In this document: piece after piece, positions 1 through 9,304 of the stretch | How positions within the stretch are numbered: position 1 is the first letter of the stretch | Layout: every line of letters begins with the position of its first letter | Assembly (NCBI RefSeq): GCF_008629675.1 | Contig: NZ_VWOX01000005.1 | Location: 435,001-499,000 of the forward strand | Reading direction: 5' to 3' | Origin: Roseiconus nitratireducens | GTDB lineage: Bacteria; Planctomycetota; Planctomycetia; Pirellulales; Pirellulaceae | Length of the DNA: 64,000 nt | Position numbers and translations under genes: made by a program | The notes under the pieces: generated by a model | Seen by the model: the letters and a program-made list of their open reading frames with translations, nothing else | The model's database searches: none | Told to the model about the DNA's origin: nothing

Positions 1-139
1 AGCGTCATTCGACGCCCACCCACCACTAACTGGACGGCACGACGTTCCGCCAGCTCGCCGGGGCGTGCATGAGGGGTCTGAACCACGGGCTGGCGACGGT
101 TTGAAGTTGCTTCCGCCGTGCAGCTGCAGCGGGAACGAA
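1..139. other. window-edge non-coding sequence
   Basis: This stretch lies downstream of the stop codon of the acyl-AMP ligase gene. I see no reading frame with plausible protein character, no hairpin with a T tract and no RNA gene here. It may belong to the intergenic space or to the end of a gene outside the window. Confidence 0.4.
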
Positions 140-2437
140 CTACGCTCCGCACGCACGGTCGGAGATGTACGTCGACGCGATGTACTCGCTGAGCGAAGCC
201 ACCGTCGGATTGTTCCAGGCCACCTCGGGGGTCAACGCGACGCCGGTCCAATCCTCCGCTTCTCCGCTCAGTTCGACCGCCGCCATGCTGTCCAGGCCGT
301 AATCGGTAAACGGCTTCTCCAGGCTCAATTCGGTCGGGGCCACACCACCCCGCGCGATCAGCCAGTTGCTCATCCAATTTTCCACCGCTTGCCGCACTTC
401 CGACCGATCGCTCTCCCGCGGACGTTCGGGCAGGCCGGGAAAGGCGATGGGAGCCTGTTCGGAAAAACTGGATCGATCGTACCGATACGACGTCCGCACG
501 GAATCGTTTAGAAACTGGTCGCGACAGCTGGATCGGCGGACCTTGCCACTGGTGGTGACAGGAATCGATGCGGCACGGACCAGCCAGATATGCTGCGGGT
601 CCACCTCGTGAACTTCAATCACGTTGCGGCGAATCTGGCGTGCCAGGTCGGGCAAATCCAAATGTTCGCGGGAGCGAGGTAATTCGGCGATGATCGCCAA
701 CGCTTCGGAGCGTCCTCCGGCAACGGAGAATGCGGCAGCGATTCCAGAGTGACGTGCGGTTTGCCCGTCACCGCTGCCCGCCTGCGTGACCGTCCGGACG
801 AAGTCCACCACCGTTGATTCGATGTCCTGCGGAAACAAGTTGCGTCCGCGAAGGATGATGATGTCCTTCAATCGGCCACTGATGAACAATTCGCCTTCAT
901 GGAAAAAGCCCAGATCACCGCTACGGAAAAACCCCGACCGGCCATCCGACAGGGTGGCATCAAATTGTCGCTTGGCCAGTGGACCTTCGCTTTCCTCGTC
1001 CGATTCTTCCGCATCGGTCTGGCTCCAATACCCGGTCGCAACGCCTCCGCCACGGATCCAGATCTCGCCAATGGCTCCCTCGCCCAGCGGCTGACCGGTG
1101 GCGGGATCAACGATTTCGATCTCCGTGTCGTTGACCGCTTTGCCGCAGGAGACCAATTCCTGTTTGTGTCGCTTGCCGATCCGCTTGGCTTCGTTGGGAT
1201 CCAGCACCTGAATCCGGCCACACTCGAACGCCGACCGATCAATCGACAATGATCGCGGCGCCCCGGGGCCATCGCCGCCGGCCACCAACAACGTCGCTTC
1301 GGCCAGACCATAACACGGATAAAAGGTCTCACTTCCCAATCCGTTGGTTGAGAACCGGCGTTGGAAGTCGCGTAGCGTGCGCGCCGCAATCGGTTCGGCG
1401 CCACAAAAAGTGATTTGCAACTGTTTCAGCGAAATGCCGTCGGTCTGATCCGGCGGAATACGATCCACGCACAACTGGTACGCAAAGTTGGGAGCTCCCG
1501 TGATCGATGCTTGGTAGTCGCTGATCACTTGCAGCCAGCGCAGTGGACGCTGCAGGAAGGCCCGCGGACTGAGCAAGACGGTATGACCGCCGATGTACAA
1601 CGGCGCCAAGATCCCGCCGATCAACCCCATGTCATGATAAAACGGCAACCAGAAAACGGCCGTGTCGATTTCCGCCGGATCCGTCCCCTGCTCTGACGCA
1701 GGCCAGGAAATACCAAACCCCTGTCGGATCGATTCCAAGTTCGCCATCACGTTGCGGTGCCGAACGACCACCCCTTTCGGCTCGCTGGTACTGCCGCTGG
1801 TGTATTGCAGAAACGCGATCGCCTCGGGCGAACCGGCCAACTCTGACGACTGAAAGGTCGCCGGACCGGCCCCGTCCTCGGGCGAACGATCATGGTCAAT
1901 GGCCAACGCGGGAATCGACTGGACGCAGGGAAGCTGCTTTTCCGCGGCAAAGGTTTGCAACGTGTCGTGATCGGCCAATAACACCGAGGGGGCACAATCG
2001 GCCGCTGCCGAATTCAGCCGTTCGACGAAACGATGCGGCTTGGGGTAACAAGTCGGCACCGGCGCAAACCCCGCCAACTGCGCGCCCAGAAATCCGATCA
2101 GAAAATCCAGGCCGGGCGGATACAGCAGCAGAGCCCGGGGCGCCGCGTCCGGTTCAGACGCGTCGGCCGACAGGCCATGCTCCAATGCGAATCTCTGCAC
2201 CTGACCGGCCGCCTGCACCGCTCGCTGCCACAACTGTCGGTACGTCAGGGACACCGGACGGTCGTCCTCGGCAAAATACTCGTCGGACAGGAACGTCACC
2301 GCCGGTCGCTGCGGATGCAATTGAGCCCGCAACTCAATCCAGCGCGGCAAGGTCATCGATGGATCGCGAACCGGGACGCCAGAATCGTCCGTCATGCCGT
2401 AAATCTCAGGTGGCGGTGCTGTCGAAAGGGGGTTCAT
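140..2437 (-). CDS. fatty acyl-AMP ligase (FAAL) with C-terminal acyl carrier domain
   Basis: About 765 residues. It should activate a fatty acid as acyl-adenylate and load it onto a phosphopantetheine carrier, as FAALs do for lipid or polyketide assembly. The adenylation core has the P-loop-like motif YTSGSTSEPKGVV near residue 210, the FWLPFYHDMGLIGG segment typical of FAALs, and GRLKDIIILRGRNLFPQDIE near the hinge. The last ~75 residues form a carrier domain with the attachment motif DYGLDSM (Ser near residue 714), so ligase and carrier are fused. No polyketide synthase or thioesterase gene lies beside it. The start is uncertain. I chose ATG at 2437; ATG at 2395 is possible, and a GTG at 2575 has an AGGA upstream but would add an unusual basic N-terminus. 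Family assignment is firm, product unknown. Confidence 0.85.
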   Translation of the reverse strand: MNPLSTAPPPEIYGMTDDSGVPVRDPSMTLPRWIELRAQLHPQRPAVTFLSDEYFAEDDRPVSLTYRQLWQRAVQAAGQVQRFALEHGLSADASEPDAAPRALLLYPPGLDFLIGFLGAQLAGFAPVPTCYPKPHRFVERLNSAAADCAPSVLLADHDTLQTFAAEKQLPCVQSIPALAIDHDRSPEDGAGPATFQSSELAGSPEAIAFLQYTSGSTSEPKGVVVRHRNVMANLESIRQGFGISWPASEQGTDPAEIDTAVFWLPFYHDMGLIGGILAPLYIGGHTVLLSPRAFLQRPLRWLQVISDYQASITGAPNFAYQLCVDRIPPDQTDGISLKQLQITFCGAEPIAARTLRDFQRRFSTNGLGSETFYPCYGLAEATLLVAGGDGPGAPRSLSIDRSAFECGRIQVLDPNEAKRIGKRHKQELVSCGKAVNDTEIEIVDPATGQPLGEGAIGEIWIRGGGVATGYWSQTDAEESDEESEGPLAKRQFDATLSDGRSGFFRSGDLGFFHEGELFISGRLKDIIILRGRNLFPQDIESTVVDFVRTVTQAGSGDGQTARHSGIAAAFSVAGGRSEALAIIAELPRSREHLDLPDLARQIRRNVIEVHEVDPQHIWLVRAASIPVTTSGKVRRSSCRDQFLNDSVRTSYRYDRSSFSEQAPIAFPGLPERPRESDRSEVRQAVENWMSNWLIARGGVAPTELSLEKPFTDYGLDSMAAVELSGEAEDWTGVALTPEVAWNNPTVASLSEYIASTYISDRACGA

Positions 2438-2662
2438 TGGGACCGTCGGGGGTCGGGTCGGCCACCGGTTGCGGGCCGCATGGACGCTCCTCCGGCGGTC
2501 GCTTGAGAGAAAAAATAACCCAAAAAAGCGTCGAGAGAGAGACGTGGAGTGACTTTTTGAAGCCTCGTCGGTCACCTATCCTCACCAGGCCGCGTCCGAT
2601 CGGGCCGAGCCGTCGCCCTTCGGGGATGTCCTCCGCGGCTAAATTACCGAACATTGAAACGA

Positions 2663-3490
2663 ATGAATAGCGCATCGGAATCTCCCGGGAACCAAAGTCG
2701 GCGCAGCGGCGTGCGTGGCTCCGGCGGCGGCCGGCACCGCGGAAAAAGCCTGGCCTCGCTGGTGCTGGTGTGCCTGCTGGCCGCCTACGCCCTGCTGCAA
2801 CCGGAATTGAATTCCCGCTTCGGTTGGAACCTTCCCGGCTTGCCCGACGGAACCTCCCAGGTGGAACCGGGGTCCCGGTCACCGGATAACGGCGGCGTCC
2901 TCGCACCACGTGCCCGAAACAACCAGCCGGCCGCGAACCAGCCAACTGCCAAGGCAACCGTCCGTCCCGACGGACACGACGCGGATGCGGTGGAAGCGGA
3001 CTCTGGGAATTCCGCCAAGAACCCACCGGGTGACGTTCGAAATCAACGGAACAATCCGCGTTCCGATCCGGGGAGCGGCCCCACCACGTCGGATCCCGAT
3101 CGCTGGCAGGACTACCTGAAGTCCATCGGTGCGGATCGCTACCGATCGCCCGAAGGTTTGCTGTACACACCCGGCAGTGCTGAAGGTCATCGGCTGGAGC
3201 ATCTGCGGCGTCACACCATCGACCAGCCGGAACGCCCCGGGCCGCACGGAGTGTTCGACGGCGGCATGCTGGGTGCCCTGCAAACGATCGACTCAGCGTA
3301 TGCCAAGAGCAAACGCGGGATTCAAACGACCAAGCGGACCGATCAAGGACGCACCATTTACACCGTCGACCTTGGACACCGTGTCGGATTCGTCGGCGGA
3401 CGCGAGGGTCAGCGGAGACGACATCCGATGGCCCGCCGCGTGCGACTGGTCTTGGAGGATGCGCGTGTGATCACCGCCTATCCGCTGTGA
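2663..3490 (+). CDS. hypothetical membrane-anchored protein
   Basis: 275 residues, function not recognised. A basic, Ser/Gly/Arg-rich N-terminus precedes one hydrophobic helix (SLASLVLVCLLAAYALLQP, about residues 25-43). Then comes a low-complexity Pro/Asn/Asp linker, and after about residue 140 a more ordered domain (DRWQDYLKSIGADRYRSPEGLLYTPG...) ending in a basic beta-like segment. The layout suggests a type II or signal-anchor protein with the C-terminal domain outside the cytoplasm. I chose ATG 2663; a TTG nine bases upstream is also in frame. It is transcribed divergently from the acyl-AMP ligase gene. Coding assignment rests on length, clean boundaries and sensible composition. Confidence 0.6.
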   Translation: MNSASESPGNQSRRSGVRGSGGGRHRGKSLASLVLVCLLAAYALLQPELNSRFGWNLPGLPDGTSQVEPGSRSPDNGGVLAPRARNNQPAANQPTAKATVRPDGHDADAVEADSGNSAKNPPGDVRNQRNNPRSDPGSGPTTSDPDRWQDYLKSIGADRYRSPEGLLYTPGSAEGHRLEHLRRHTIDQPERPGPHGVFDGGMLGALQTIDSAYAKSKRGIQTTKRTDQGRTIYTVDLGHRVGFVGGREGQRRRHPMARRVRLVLEDARVITAYPL

Positions 3491-3565
3491 CCTCGCGTGT
3501 CATCGAGATTTCAATGGACCGATATCGGCAGGGCCACCGCCCGCCTCTCCCATCAAAGACAACTC

Positions 3566-3925
3566 ATGAATTCGGATCGACGTTCCTCCAGCGGCCCAAT
3601 TTCCGTTCGCGGCCCGATGCATTCGGTCGCGATGTGTCCGATTTGCCAGGCCGGATTGTGCGGCATCCGAATCTGCACCGGTGACGACCCGCTGGTGCCG
3701 GCTCCTCGAGGCGGGTTCCTGCTGTGTGACGAGTGTGAAGCGATCTGGATGTCCCCGGACGTGACGACGGCGCACCACTATCCTTCGTCCGAATCACCGG
3801 AGTGTCCGATCTGCCATGGGGATTTATGGGGCAACAGTGTCTGGGCCGACAATCAACAGATCCAATCGTTGGGATGGTCCCAGGCGGTGAATCCAGACCT
3901 GGATCAAACCGCCACGGGGTCTTGA
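3566..3925 (+). CDS. small Cys-rich zinc-ribbon-like protein
   Basis: 119 residues. The sequence carries paired cysteines (MCPICQAGLCGIRIC, LLCDECEAIW and ECPICHGDLWG) that resemble two treble-clef or zinc-ribbon knuckles, so zinc binding is likely. No catalytic motif is visible. ATG 3566 is the chosen start; an in-frame ATG at 3497 nearly touches the preceding gene, and ATG 3617 would still retain all cysteines. It sits between the membrane-anchored protein and the methyltransferase gene, all on the same strand. Function unknown. Confidence 0.55.
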   Translation: MNSDRRSSSGPISVRGPMHSVAMCPICQAGLCGIRICTGDDPLVPAPRGGFLLCDECEAIWMSPDVTTAHHYPSSESPECPICHGDLWGNSVWADNQQIQSLGWSQAVNPDLDQTATGS

Positions 3926-3957
3926 GATCACCGTCCTTTCGGTGAATCGCGAAAACC

Positions 3958-4584
3958 ATGTTGCAAGCGATCGAATTGCCTTCGCTGGTCAATAGCGAAC
4001 GGCTTCCCGCCGAGATTGCCGAGCGTCTCGCGTCGCTACGTCTGCGGATCGAACACTTTCAGGATTGCTGGGACCAGCACCGCGCCGAACAGTTCGTTGC
4101 GGCCGATTACGAATTGGTTTTTCAGGCGTTGCGTTGGCTGGGTGAATGCCAACCGATGATCGGTCGCCGATTCCTGGAATGGGGATGTGGCTTCGCCGTC
4201 GTCTCCTGTCTGGCCGACCAGTTGGGTTGGAATGCCCACGCGGTCGAAGCTCATCCGGACCTGGTCCCTCAAGCGGAGAAAACGATTCGCCAGTGGCCGG
4301 CTCGGGTCGAGCTGTTCGCCGGCAACTTTCTGCCCCACCAGGCGGAGTCGCTGGCGGCCGACCCGACGCTGCCGTCGTTGGGCCACGGCGGCCCATCGCC
4401 GTACGAAGCCTGGGACCTGGACCTGGATGACTTTGCGTTGGTGTATTCGTATCCCTGGCCGGGGGAAGACGAATTCCACGAAGACGTGTTCGACGCCTAC
4501 GCCGCCCCGGGCGCGTTGCTCTTGATGTTCATCGGCCCGAATGAAATGCGGCTGTGGCGCAAGGGTCGCCCGGACCGACGATGA
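3958..4584 (+). CDS. class I SAM-dependent methyltransferase-like protein
   Basis: 208 residues. Motif I of the Rossmann methyltransferase fold is visible as FLEWGCGFAVVSCLADQLGW near residue 70, followed by an acidic end of strand 2 (AHAVEAHPDLV). The DDFALVYSYPWPGEDEF segment fits motif IV/post-IV. The substrate cannot be read from the sequence. The protein is slightly shorter than many stand-alone methyltransferases and lacks an obvious substrate domain. It converges on ispF with a 10-base gap. Confidence 0.6.
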   Translation: MLQAIELPSLVNSERLPAEIAERLASLRLRIEHFQDCWDQHRAEQFVAADYELVFQALRWLGECQPMIGRRFLEWGCGFAVVSCLADQLGWNAHAVEAHPDLVPQAEKTIRQWPARVELFAGNFLPHQAESLAADPTLPSLGHGGPSPYEAWDLDLDDFALVYSYPWPGEDEFHEDVFDAYAAPGALLLMFIGPNEMRLWRKGRPDRR

Positions 4585-4594
4585 CGCCAACGGA

Positions 4595-5143
4595 CTATGA
4601 TTCGTCCGCCTGCCGCGGCGTGGGCGGCGTCCCCGTGCCTTCGCTGATCACCAGCACGACCACGCGCGCGGCGATTGCCTGGCTGGTTCCGATTTCCCCC
4701 ACTCCTTCACCCGTCTTGGCCTTGATGCTGACGTCCGTCGTGGGCACGCCCAACTGTGACGCGATGCGTTCCCGCATCAAGTCGATGTGCGGCGCCATTT
4801 TCGGTCGTTGGGCCAGGATGACGCAATCAAGATTCCCCACCTGCATCCCGGCCTGGCGCACCGCGTCGACAGCGGCGGAAAGGAATTCGCCGCTGTCTCG
4901 ACCGGCGTTTTCGGCAGCATCGTCGGGAAACAGGCGTCCAATGTCCTTCGCGCAAACAGCGCCGAGCAGCGCGTCCGTGATCGCGTGCAGCAACACGTCA
5001 GCGTCGCTGTGACCGATGGCGTGAAAGTCCGATGGCACATCGACCCCACCGATTCTCAAGGGCCCCCCGGGCCCCAAGCGGTGCGAATCGTATCCCAAAC
5101 CGACTCGGAAGGCGGGGCCGGATAAAGAGGAGGAGCTCGACAT
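4595..5143 (-). CDS. ispF: 2-C-methyl-D-erythritol 2,4-cyclodiphosphate synthase
   Basis: 182 residues. IspF forms 2-C-methyl-D-erythritol 2,4-cyclodiphosphate with release of CMP in the non-mevalonate isoprenoid pathway. Diagnostic features are GLGYDSHRL (metal-binding Asp and His) near the N-terminus, the AIGHSDADVLLHAITDALLGA segment with a further metal-ligand His, DIGRLFPD, and the VGNLDCVILAQRPKMAPH block. The C-terminus carries the usual KAKTGEGVGEIG segment plus about 20 extra residues. ATG 5143 is chosen; an in-frame start at 5179 would add 12 residues. No ispD is adjacent. Confidence 0.95.
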   Translation of the reverse strand: MSSSSSLSGPAFRVGLGYDSHRLGPGGPLRIGGVDVPSDFHAIGHSDADVLLHAITDALLGAVCAKDIGRLFPDDAAENAGRDSGEFLSAAVDAVRQAGMQVGNLDCVILAQRPKMAPHIDLMRERIASQLGVPTTDVSIKAKTGEGVGEIGTSQAIAARVVVLVISEGTGTPPTPRQADES

Positions 5144-5293
5144 GACGCGTAGCCGGGAGGAACGACACAAGCAGGCCACCGGGTCGGCAGCGCCGGTGGT
5201 CGCCAGGCGGTCGACGGATGTGGCCTTTGGCTGGCGACCGCGACCACTACAATAGCCGCCGCCGCGTCCTTTCCCTAGCCGTCCTGCGGATTC

Positions 5294-6295
5294 ATGTCGA
5301 TCATCGAAGTTCGAAATCTGACGAAGTCATATCGGGTCTATCGCAAGGGCGAAGGTCTGAAGGAAAGCGTTCGTGGATTGTTTCGCCGCGAATACAGCGA
5401 AGTCCACGCGGTGCGCGGGATCGACCTGCAGGTGGAGGCCGGCGAATTTGTCGCATTCCTGGGGCCCAACGGCGCCGGCAAAACGACCACGCTGAAATTG
5501 CTCTCCGGCGTGATCGATCCGACCAGCGGTCAAGCGACCGTGATGGGCTACGTGCCCTGGGAACGCAAAGATGCTTACCGGCGACGTTTCGCGCTGGTCA
5601 TGGGCCAAAAGAACCAGCTCTGGTGGGACCTTCCGGCGCAAGAATCCTATCGGCTTCAACAACAGATTTATGCGGTCCCCCAAGACCAGTTCCGGTCGAC
5701 ATTGGATGAATTGACGGAGCTGCTGGAGGTTCGTCCGCTGCTCGGCCAGCCGGTCCGAGAGCTATCCCTGGGTGAGCGGATGAAGATGGAGTTGATCGCC
5801 GCCCTGCTGCACAGCCCCGACGTCCTGTTTCTCGATGAACCGACGATCGGCCTGGATGTCATCGCCCAACACAACATCCAGCAGTTCCTCCGCTACTACC
5901 AAGAGAAACGAAAGATCACGATCCTGCTGACAAGCCACTACATGAAGGATGTCGCGGCGCTGTGCAAACGGGTCGTCGTGATCGCCGGTGGAAGGATCGA
6001 ATATGACGGATCCCTTTCCGGCATCATCGATAAGTTTTCCGGTGACAAAATCATCACGTTGCAATTGGCCGAAGGGCACGAGCCGAACCTGGCATCGCTG
6101 GGTGAAGTGCTTTCGGAAACCTGGCCAAAAGTGCGACTGAAGGTTGCCCGCGCGGACGTCCCCCGGATCCTTTCACGCGTCCTGACGGAACACCCCATTG
6201 AGGACGTGGTCGTGGAAGATCCTCCGCTGGAGGACGTCATCGCCGGGCTGTTTCGTGAGACCGCAGTCAGCCAGGACCGACGCAGCCCCGCCTGA
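5294..6295 (+). CDS. ABC transporter ATP-binding protein (ABC-2 export type)
   Basis: 333 residues. Walker A is [10 protein letters not shown] (near residue 59), the Q-loop region is [13 protein letters not shown], the signature is LSLGERMKM and Walker B is [13 protein letters not shown], with an H-loop LTSHYM. After the nucleotide-binding domain there is an ~85-residue C-terminal domain of the type seen in ATPases of ABC-2 exporters. The NQLWWDLP insertion is typical of the COG4586-like group, whose genes usually sit next to two permease genes. No permease is adjacent here, so the partner must be encoded elsewhere. Substrate unknown. Confidence 0.88.
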   Translation: MSIIEVRNLTKSYRVYRKGEGLKESVRGLFRREYSEVHAVRGIDLQVEAGEFVAFLGPNGAGKTTTLKLLSGVIDPTSGQATVMGYVPWERKDAYRRRFALVMGQKNQLWWDLPAQESYRLQQQIYAVPQDQFRSTLDELTELLEVRPLLGQPVRELSLGERMKMELIAALLHSPDVLFLDEPTIGLDVIAQHNIQQFLRYYQEKRKITILLTSHYMKDVAALCKRVVVIAGGRIEYDGSLSGIIDKFSGDKIITLQLAEGHEPNLASLGEVLSETWPKVRLKVARADVPRILSRVLTEHPIEDVVVEDPPLEDVIAGLFRETAVSQDRRSPA

Positions 6296-6432
6296 AGGGT
6301 GCGACGCCATTGGAAGTTCCGACGGTCTGTTAGACTGGAGCCGACCACCGCGACCAATGGAACGCGTGAATGGGAACGGCGGCCCGGGACTCATACGGGG
6401 CCGGCCTGCCGTTTTCCCGCCTGCCGCACTGC

Positions 6433-6488
6433 GTGCTGAACATCGGGTGCTGAATACAGTGTGCTGAACACAGCGCACTGAACACTCA
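6433..6488. repeat. imperfect 14-bp tandem repeat, four units
   Basis: Four consecutive 14-base units start at 6433, 6447, 6461 and 6475 with the consensus GTGCTGAACACAGN. Degenerate units continue on both sides (about 6419-6545) in the same phase. The array lies in the gap between the ABC ATPase and the polyphosphate kinase genes, ending about 100 bases before the latter's start. Role unknown. Confidence 0.7.
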
Positions 6489-6586
6489 GCAATGCCACCG
6501 CGGACTGAAGGCTGAGCACGGAACGCTAAGCACTGCGTGCTGCGGCGAGCGGCGGACGACAAGCGACACGACCAAGAGAAGCAGCG

Positions 6587-7432
6587 ATGAATTTTGAAAG
6601 TGAATACCGAATCCGGCCCAACCAGCAGGTGTCGCTGGACACCATCGAAACCCGCACGCGAGGTCCCTTCGAACGCAAGTCTGACGGAAAAGCCGTCACC
6701 GAAGAGAATGTCAAAGTGATTCGGGACTTGCAGTATCGGATGTTTGTCGAACGCGAGCAGTCTTTGTTGATCGTGCTTCAGGCTCCCGACGCCGCCGGTA
6801 AAGACGGGCTGATTCGAAAAGTGCTTGGCAAAATGAATCCCCAGGGTTGTCGGACGTATCCCTTCAAGGTCCCCAACGAAACCGAACTCGCTCACGATTT
6901 CCTGTGGAGGATTCACCACTGCACTCCCAGCAAGGGAAAGGTCGCGATCTTCAATCGTTCGCACTACGAAGACGTACTGGTCGTGCGAGTGGAGAACCTG
7001 GTGCCAAAGTCCGTGTGGAGCAAGCGATTCGAGCTGATCAACGACTTCGAACGGATTCTGACTGCCAACGGAACTCGCGTGCTGAAGTTCTACCTGCACA
7101 TCAGTCCCGAGGAACAGCTGGAACGTTTCAAAGAACGACTGGACAATCCGGACAAGCACTGGAAGTTGAATGCGGGTGACTACGAGTCCCGACGACACTG
7201 GGACGCTTTTCACCGAGCCTACGAGGAGGTTTTTCAGAAGTGCAGTACGGAAGACGCTCCCTGGTACGTGGTACCGGCCGACCGCAAATGGTATCGCAAC
7301 GCGGTCGTTTCTTCGATCGTCGCCAAAACACTGCGTGACATGGCGCCTCAACTGCCGCCGGTCGATGTCGACCTGGACGAAATCCGCCAGTTGTATCACC
7401 AAGCCCATGCGCGCCAGCAAGAATCATCCTGA
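6587..7432 (+). CDS. polyphosphate kinase 2 family (PPK2) phosphotransferase
   Basis: 281 residues. PPK2 enzymes transfer phosphate between polyphosphate and nucleoside mono- or diphosphates. The Walker A-like motif APDAAGKDG lies near residue 68, the Walker B-like motif FNRSHYEDVLVVRV near residue 123, and the lid module FKERLDNPDKHWKLN near residue 181. This is a single-domain, short PPK2. Its size and the YRIRPNQQVSLDTIETR N-terminus fit the class that can act on AMP and ADP, but substrate class is inferred. It stands alone, preceded by the 14-bp repeat array. Confidence 0.9.
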   Translation: MNFESEYRIRPNQQVSLDTIETRTRGPFERKSDGKAVTEENVKVIRDLQYRMFVEREQSLLIVLQAPDAAGKDGLIRKVLGKMNPQGCRTYPFKVPNETELAHDFLWRIHHCTPSKGKVAIFNRSHYEDVLVVRVENLVPKSVWSKRFELINDFERILTANGTRVLKFYLHISPEEQLERFKERLDNPDKHWKLNAGDYESRRHWDAFHRAYEEVFQKCSTEDAPWYVVPADRKWYRNAVVSSIVAKTLRDMAPQLPPVDVDLDEIRQLYHQAHARQQESS

Positions 7433-7447
7433 CCCTTTGAGGCATTG

Positions 7448-8059
7448 ATGTCTGTCAAACGAGTGACCTGTCCGTATTGCCGCACGTCGATGAACGTGGC
7501 TGCGTCCATGGCGTCGGTCAAATGCCAGCACTGTTCGGGCGTCTTCAAACCGGGCGAACAGCCCGCCACGGCGACTCCGCCCGGTGGGGCGACGTCAGCT
7601 CCCAAAGCGAACTCGAGCCCACCGCTGTGGCTGATCGGCACCGTCGTGGCCGCCGTCGTTTTGCTCGTGGCCGCTCCGGTCGGCTACTACTTCGCCACCG
7701 CCAACCAAGCGCCGGCCGCGCCCGGTGCCGACGATTCCCCGGCTGCCCCCGCGGCCCCCGTCGCGACGACGGACGGCGATCCCTCCCCCTCGGATGACGA
7801 TCCCGAGACGGCTTCCTACCGCGTGGTGGATCTGCCCGATTCCACTCGCAAAAAGATCTACCAGGACTACCAGCGAATGATCGATTCGTCGTTCGGAAAA
7901 GCCAAACGCATCCCTGCCAGCGGGCAAGCCGGGACCGCCTTGCGAGACATGTTGGGCAAAACCGTGCAGCGGGAGATCACGGGGCTGGCGCTCATCCACC
8001 ACATCACGGAAGAAGACATCTACGAGATCATCAAGGAAGGCGACGCCAAAGGTTGGTGA
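7448..8059 (+). CDS. hypothetical protein with N-terminal zinc ribbon and one transmembrane helix
   Basis: 203 residues. The N-terminus has two CxxC knuckles (VTCPYCRTSMNV and VKCQHCSGVF), a zinc-ribbon pattern common in planctomycete membrane proteins. A Pro/Ala linker leads to one helix (LWLIGTVVAAVVLLVAAPVGYYF, about residues 61-83), then an Ala/Pro/Asp-rich linker and a C-terminal domain of about 80 residues that starts YRVVDLPDSTRKKIYQDYQR. No catalytic motif is visible. The predicted topology puts the ribbon in the cytoplasm and the C-terminal domain outside. ATG 7448 is chosen over the adjoining TTG 7445. It starts 15 bases after the PPK2 gene. Confidence 0.65.
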   Translation: MSVKRVTCPYCRTSMNVAASMASVKCQHCSGVFKPGEQPATATPPGGATSAPKANSSPPLWLIGTVVAAVVLLVAAPVGYYFATANQAPAAPGADDSPAAPAAPVATTDGDPSPSDDDPETASYRVVDLPDSTRKKIYQDYQRMIDSSFGKAKRIPASGQAGTALRDMLGKTVQREITGLALIHHITEEDIYEIIKEGDAKGW

Positions 8060-8398
8060 AGCCATCTCTCCCGGCCTCATTTTTAGACGCGCCGCGAAGT
8101 CGAATTGACGACACCGCTTCCAACTGCCGACAGCGACCTGCAACGAATTGCTGGTCCGAACGTCCGGTCAGCGTTCCGAACCATGCTTGAATCCCGATTT
8201 TTCGTGCAGCGGAAGACGGCTTTTCCTGCGCGAGCAGACGACGGTCAAAAGAATGGTCGTGCAGCCAGGAAATTGACGGGAAAACGCTCGATTGGCGCAC
8301 CGCATGCAGATTGAATCGGTGTTCTCCAGAAGGCCTCGTTCGACGAATGGTTCGGCGGGCGAATTCCTTCCAGCGCCTCCCAAGCAAGGAAAGGTCAA
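8060..8398. other. intergenic region with no supported gene
   Basis: The stretch holds short frames on both strands but none with convincing composition or start context. An AAGGAAAGG purine tract at its right end is the likely ribosome binding site of the Tyr/Gly-rich protein gene. I see no RNA gene. Confidence 0.4.
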
Positions 8399-8734
8399 AT
8401 GTTGAAGAAACTCGTGCTCGCGGCGGTGGTTTGCCTTGGTGCAACCGCGTTGACCGCCACCAGCAGCGAAGCCGGCGGGTGCCACTACGGGCACCGCTAC
8501 GGGTCTTCCTACGGCTCCTACGGGTATGCCTATCGGGCTCCGGTTTCGGTTTCGCCGTACGCGTACAGCATGCGTCGGGCACCCATCTCGGTGTACCGAC
8601 CGTCCTACCGTCCCTATTCGTCCTACCGTTACGGCTACGGATCCGGGCGTTACGGATTCGGTTATCCCGGCTACGGCTACAGCGGATTCGGTCCGTATCG
8701 CGGCAGCGGGATTTCGATCGGTATCGGATTCTAG
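8399..8734 (+). CDS. small secreted Tyr/Gly/Ser-rich protein
   Basis: 111 residues. A clear signal peptide (MLKKLVLAAVVCLGATALTATSSEA) is followed by a mature part built of Tyr, Gly, Ser, Arg and Pro, with repeated SYGSYGYAY, YRPSYRPYSSYRYGYGSGRYG and GYPGYGYSG elements. Low complexity of this kind is typical of surface or matrix proteins; no enzyme domain is present. The start is supported by AAGGAAAGG six bases upstream. A strong terminator-like hairpin lies about 90 bases after the stop, so it is probably a single-gene transcript. Confidence 0.75.
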   Translation: MLKKLVLAAVVCLGATALTATSSEAGGCHYGHRYGSSYGSYGYAYRAPVSVSPYAYSMRRAPISVYRPSYRPYSSYRYGYGSGRYGFGYPGYGYSGFGPYRGSGISIGIGF

Positions 8735-8822
8735 TTCCGTCCTTCAATCGGATCTGCTGCATCCGAACTCAACGCGATTCGACCGGCGGCCACGCGCTCG
8801 GTCGAATCAATGCGGTGCGACG

Positions 8823-8852
8823 CCGCGGGAACCAGGTTCTCGCGGCTTTTTT
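8823..8852 (+). terminator. Rho-independent terminator
   Basis: An 11-base-pair stem (8823-8833 with 8835-8845, one G-T pair, otherwise matched) is followed immediately by a C and six T residues. It lies downstream of the Tyr/Gly-rich protein gene in the same orientation. Confidence 0.75.
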
Positions 8853-9064
8853 GTTGGCACACTTGCCACCAGCCAACAGTCGCCGTTCTATTGTGTTGCC
8901 AGCCGTCGGATCGAGGTCCGGCGGTCCCCGACGCCATGCGGCGCGCCAATGTTGATTGACCGTTGCAAGTGGATGGCGCCGAACGATCAACGGCGATTCT
9001 GCGACCACGGACGAAGAACCGATTGTCGCCGATGCTTCTTCTCTTGATGCTTCAAAGGATTCAC

Positions 9065-9238
9065 GTGGACAAAAAGCAAAAAAAACGTTTGGATGTGATC
9101 AACAAAAAACTCGGAAGCCTCCGTCAACAGCTTGCCGGTTCGCGCGAACAGGCGGACGATCTTGATGAGTTGAAAGACTTGGAGAACCAGATCGCGAAGC
9201 TCGAGGCGGAAGCAGCTGAGATCAAGGCATCCAAGTAG
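9065..9238 (+). CDS. small coiled-coil protein, GTG start
   Basis: 57 residues from the chosen GTG start. The composition is Lys/Glu/Leu-rich (VDKKQKKRLDVINKKLGSL, LRQQLAGSREQADDLDELK, LEAEAAEIKASK), with heptad spacing predicting a helical coiled coil for most of the length. An AAAGGA lies about six bases before the GTG, which decides this start over in-frame ATGs further upstream (9032, 9047) whose extra residues look non-coding. Function unknown; I believe similar short Lys-rich proteins occur in other planctomycetes, but that is recall. Confidence 0.6.
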   Translation: MDKKQKKRLDVINKKLGSLRQQLAGSREQADDLDELKDLENQIAKLEAEAAEIKASK

Positions 9239-9304
9239 TGTGTTGATGACGTCGACAAGACGATTTGAGAGCCGGGTGCCCCGTCCCAATCAATGAGACC
9301 GACC

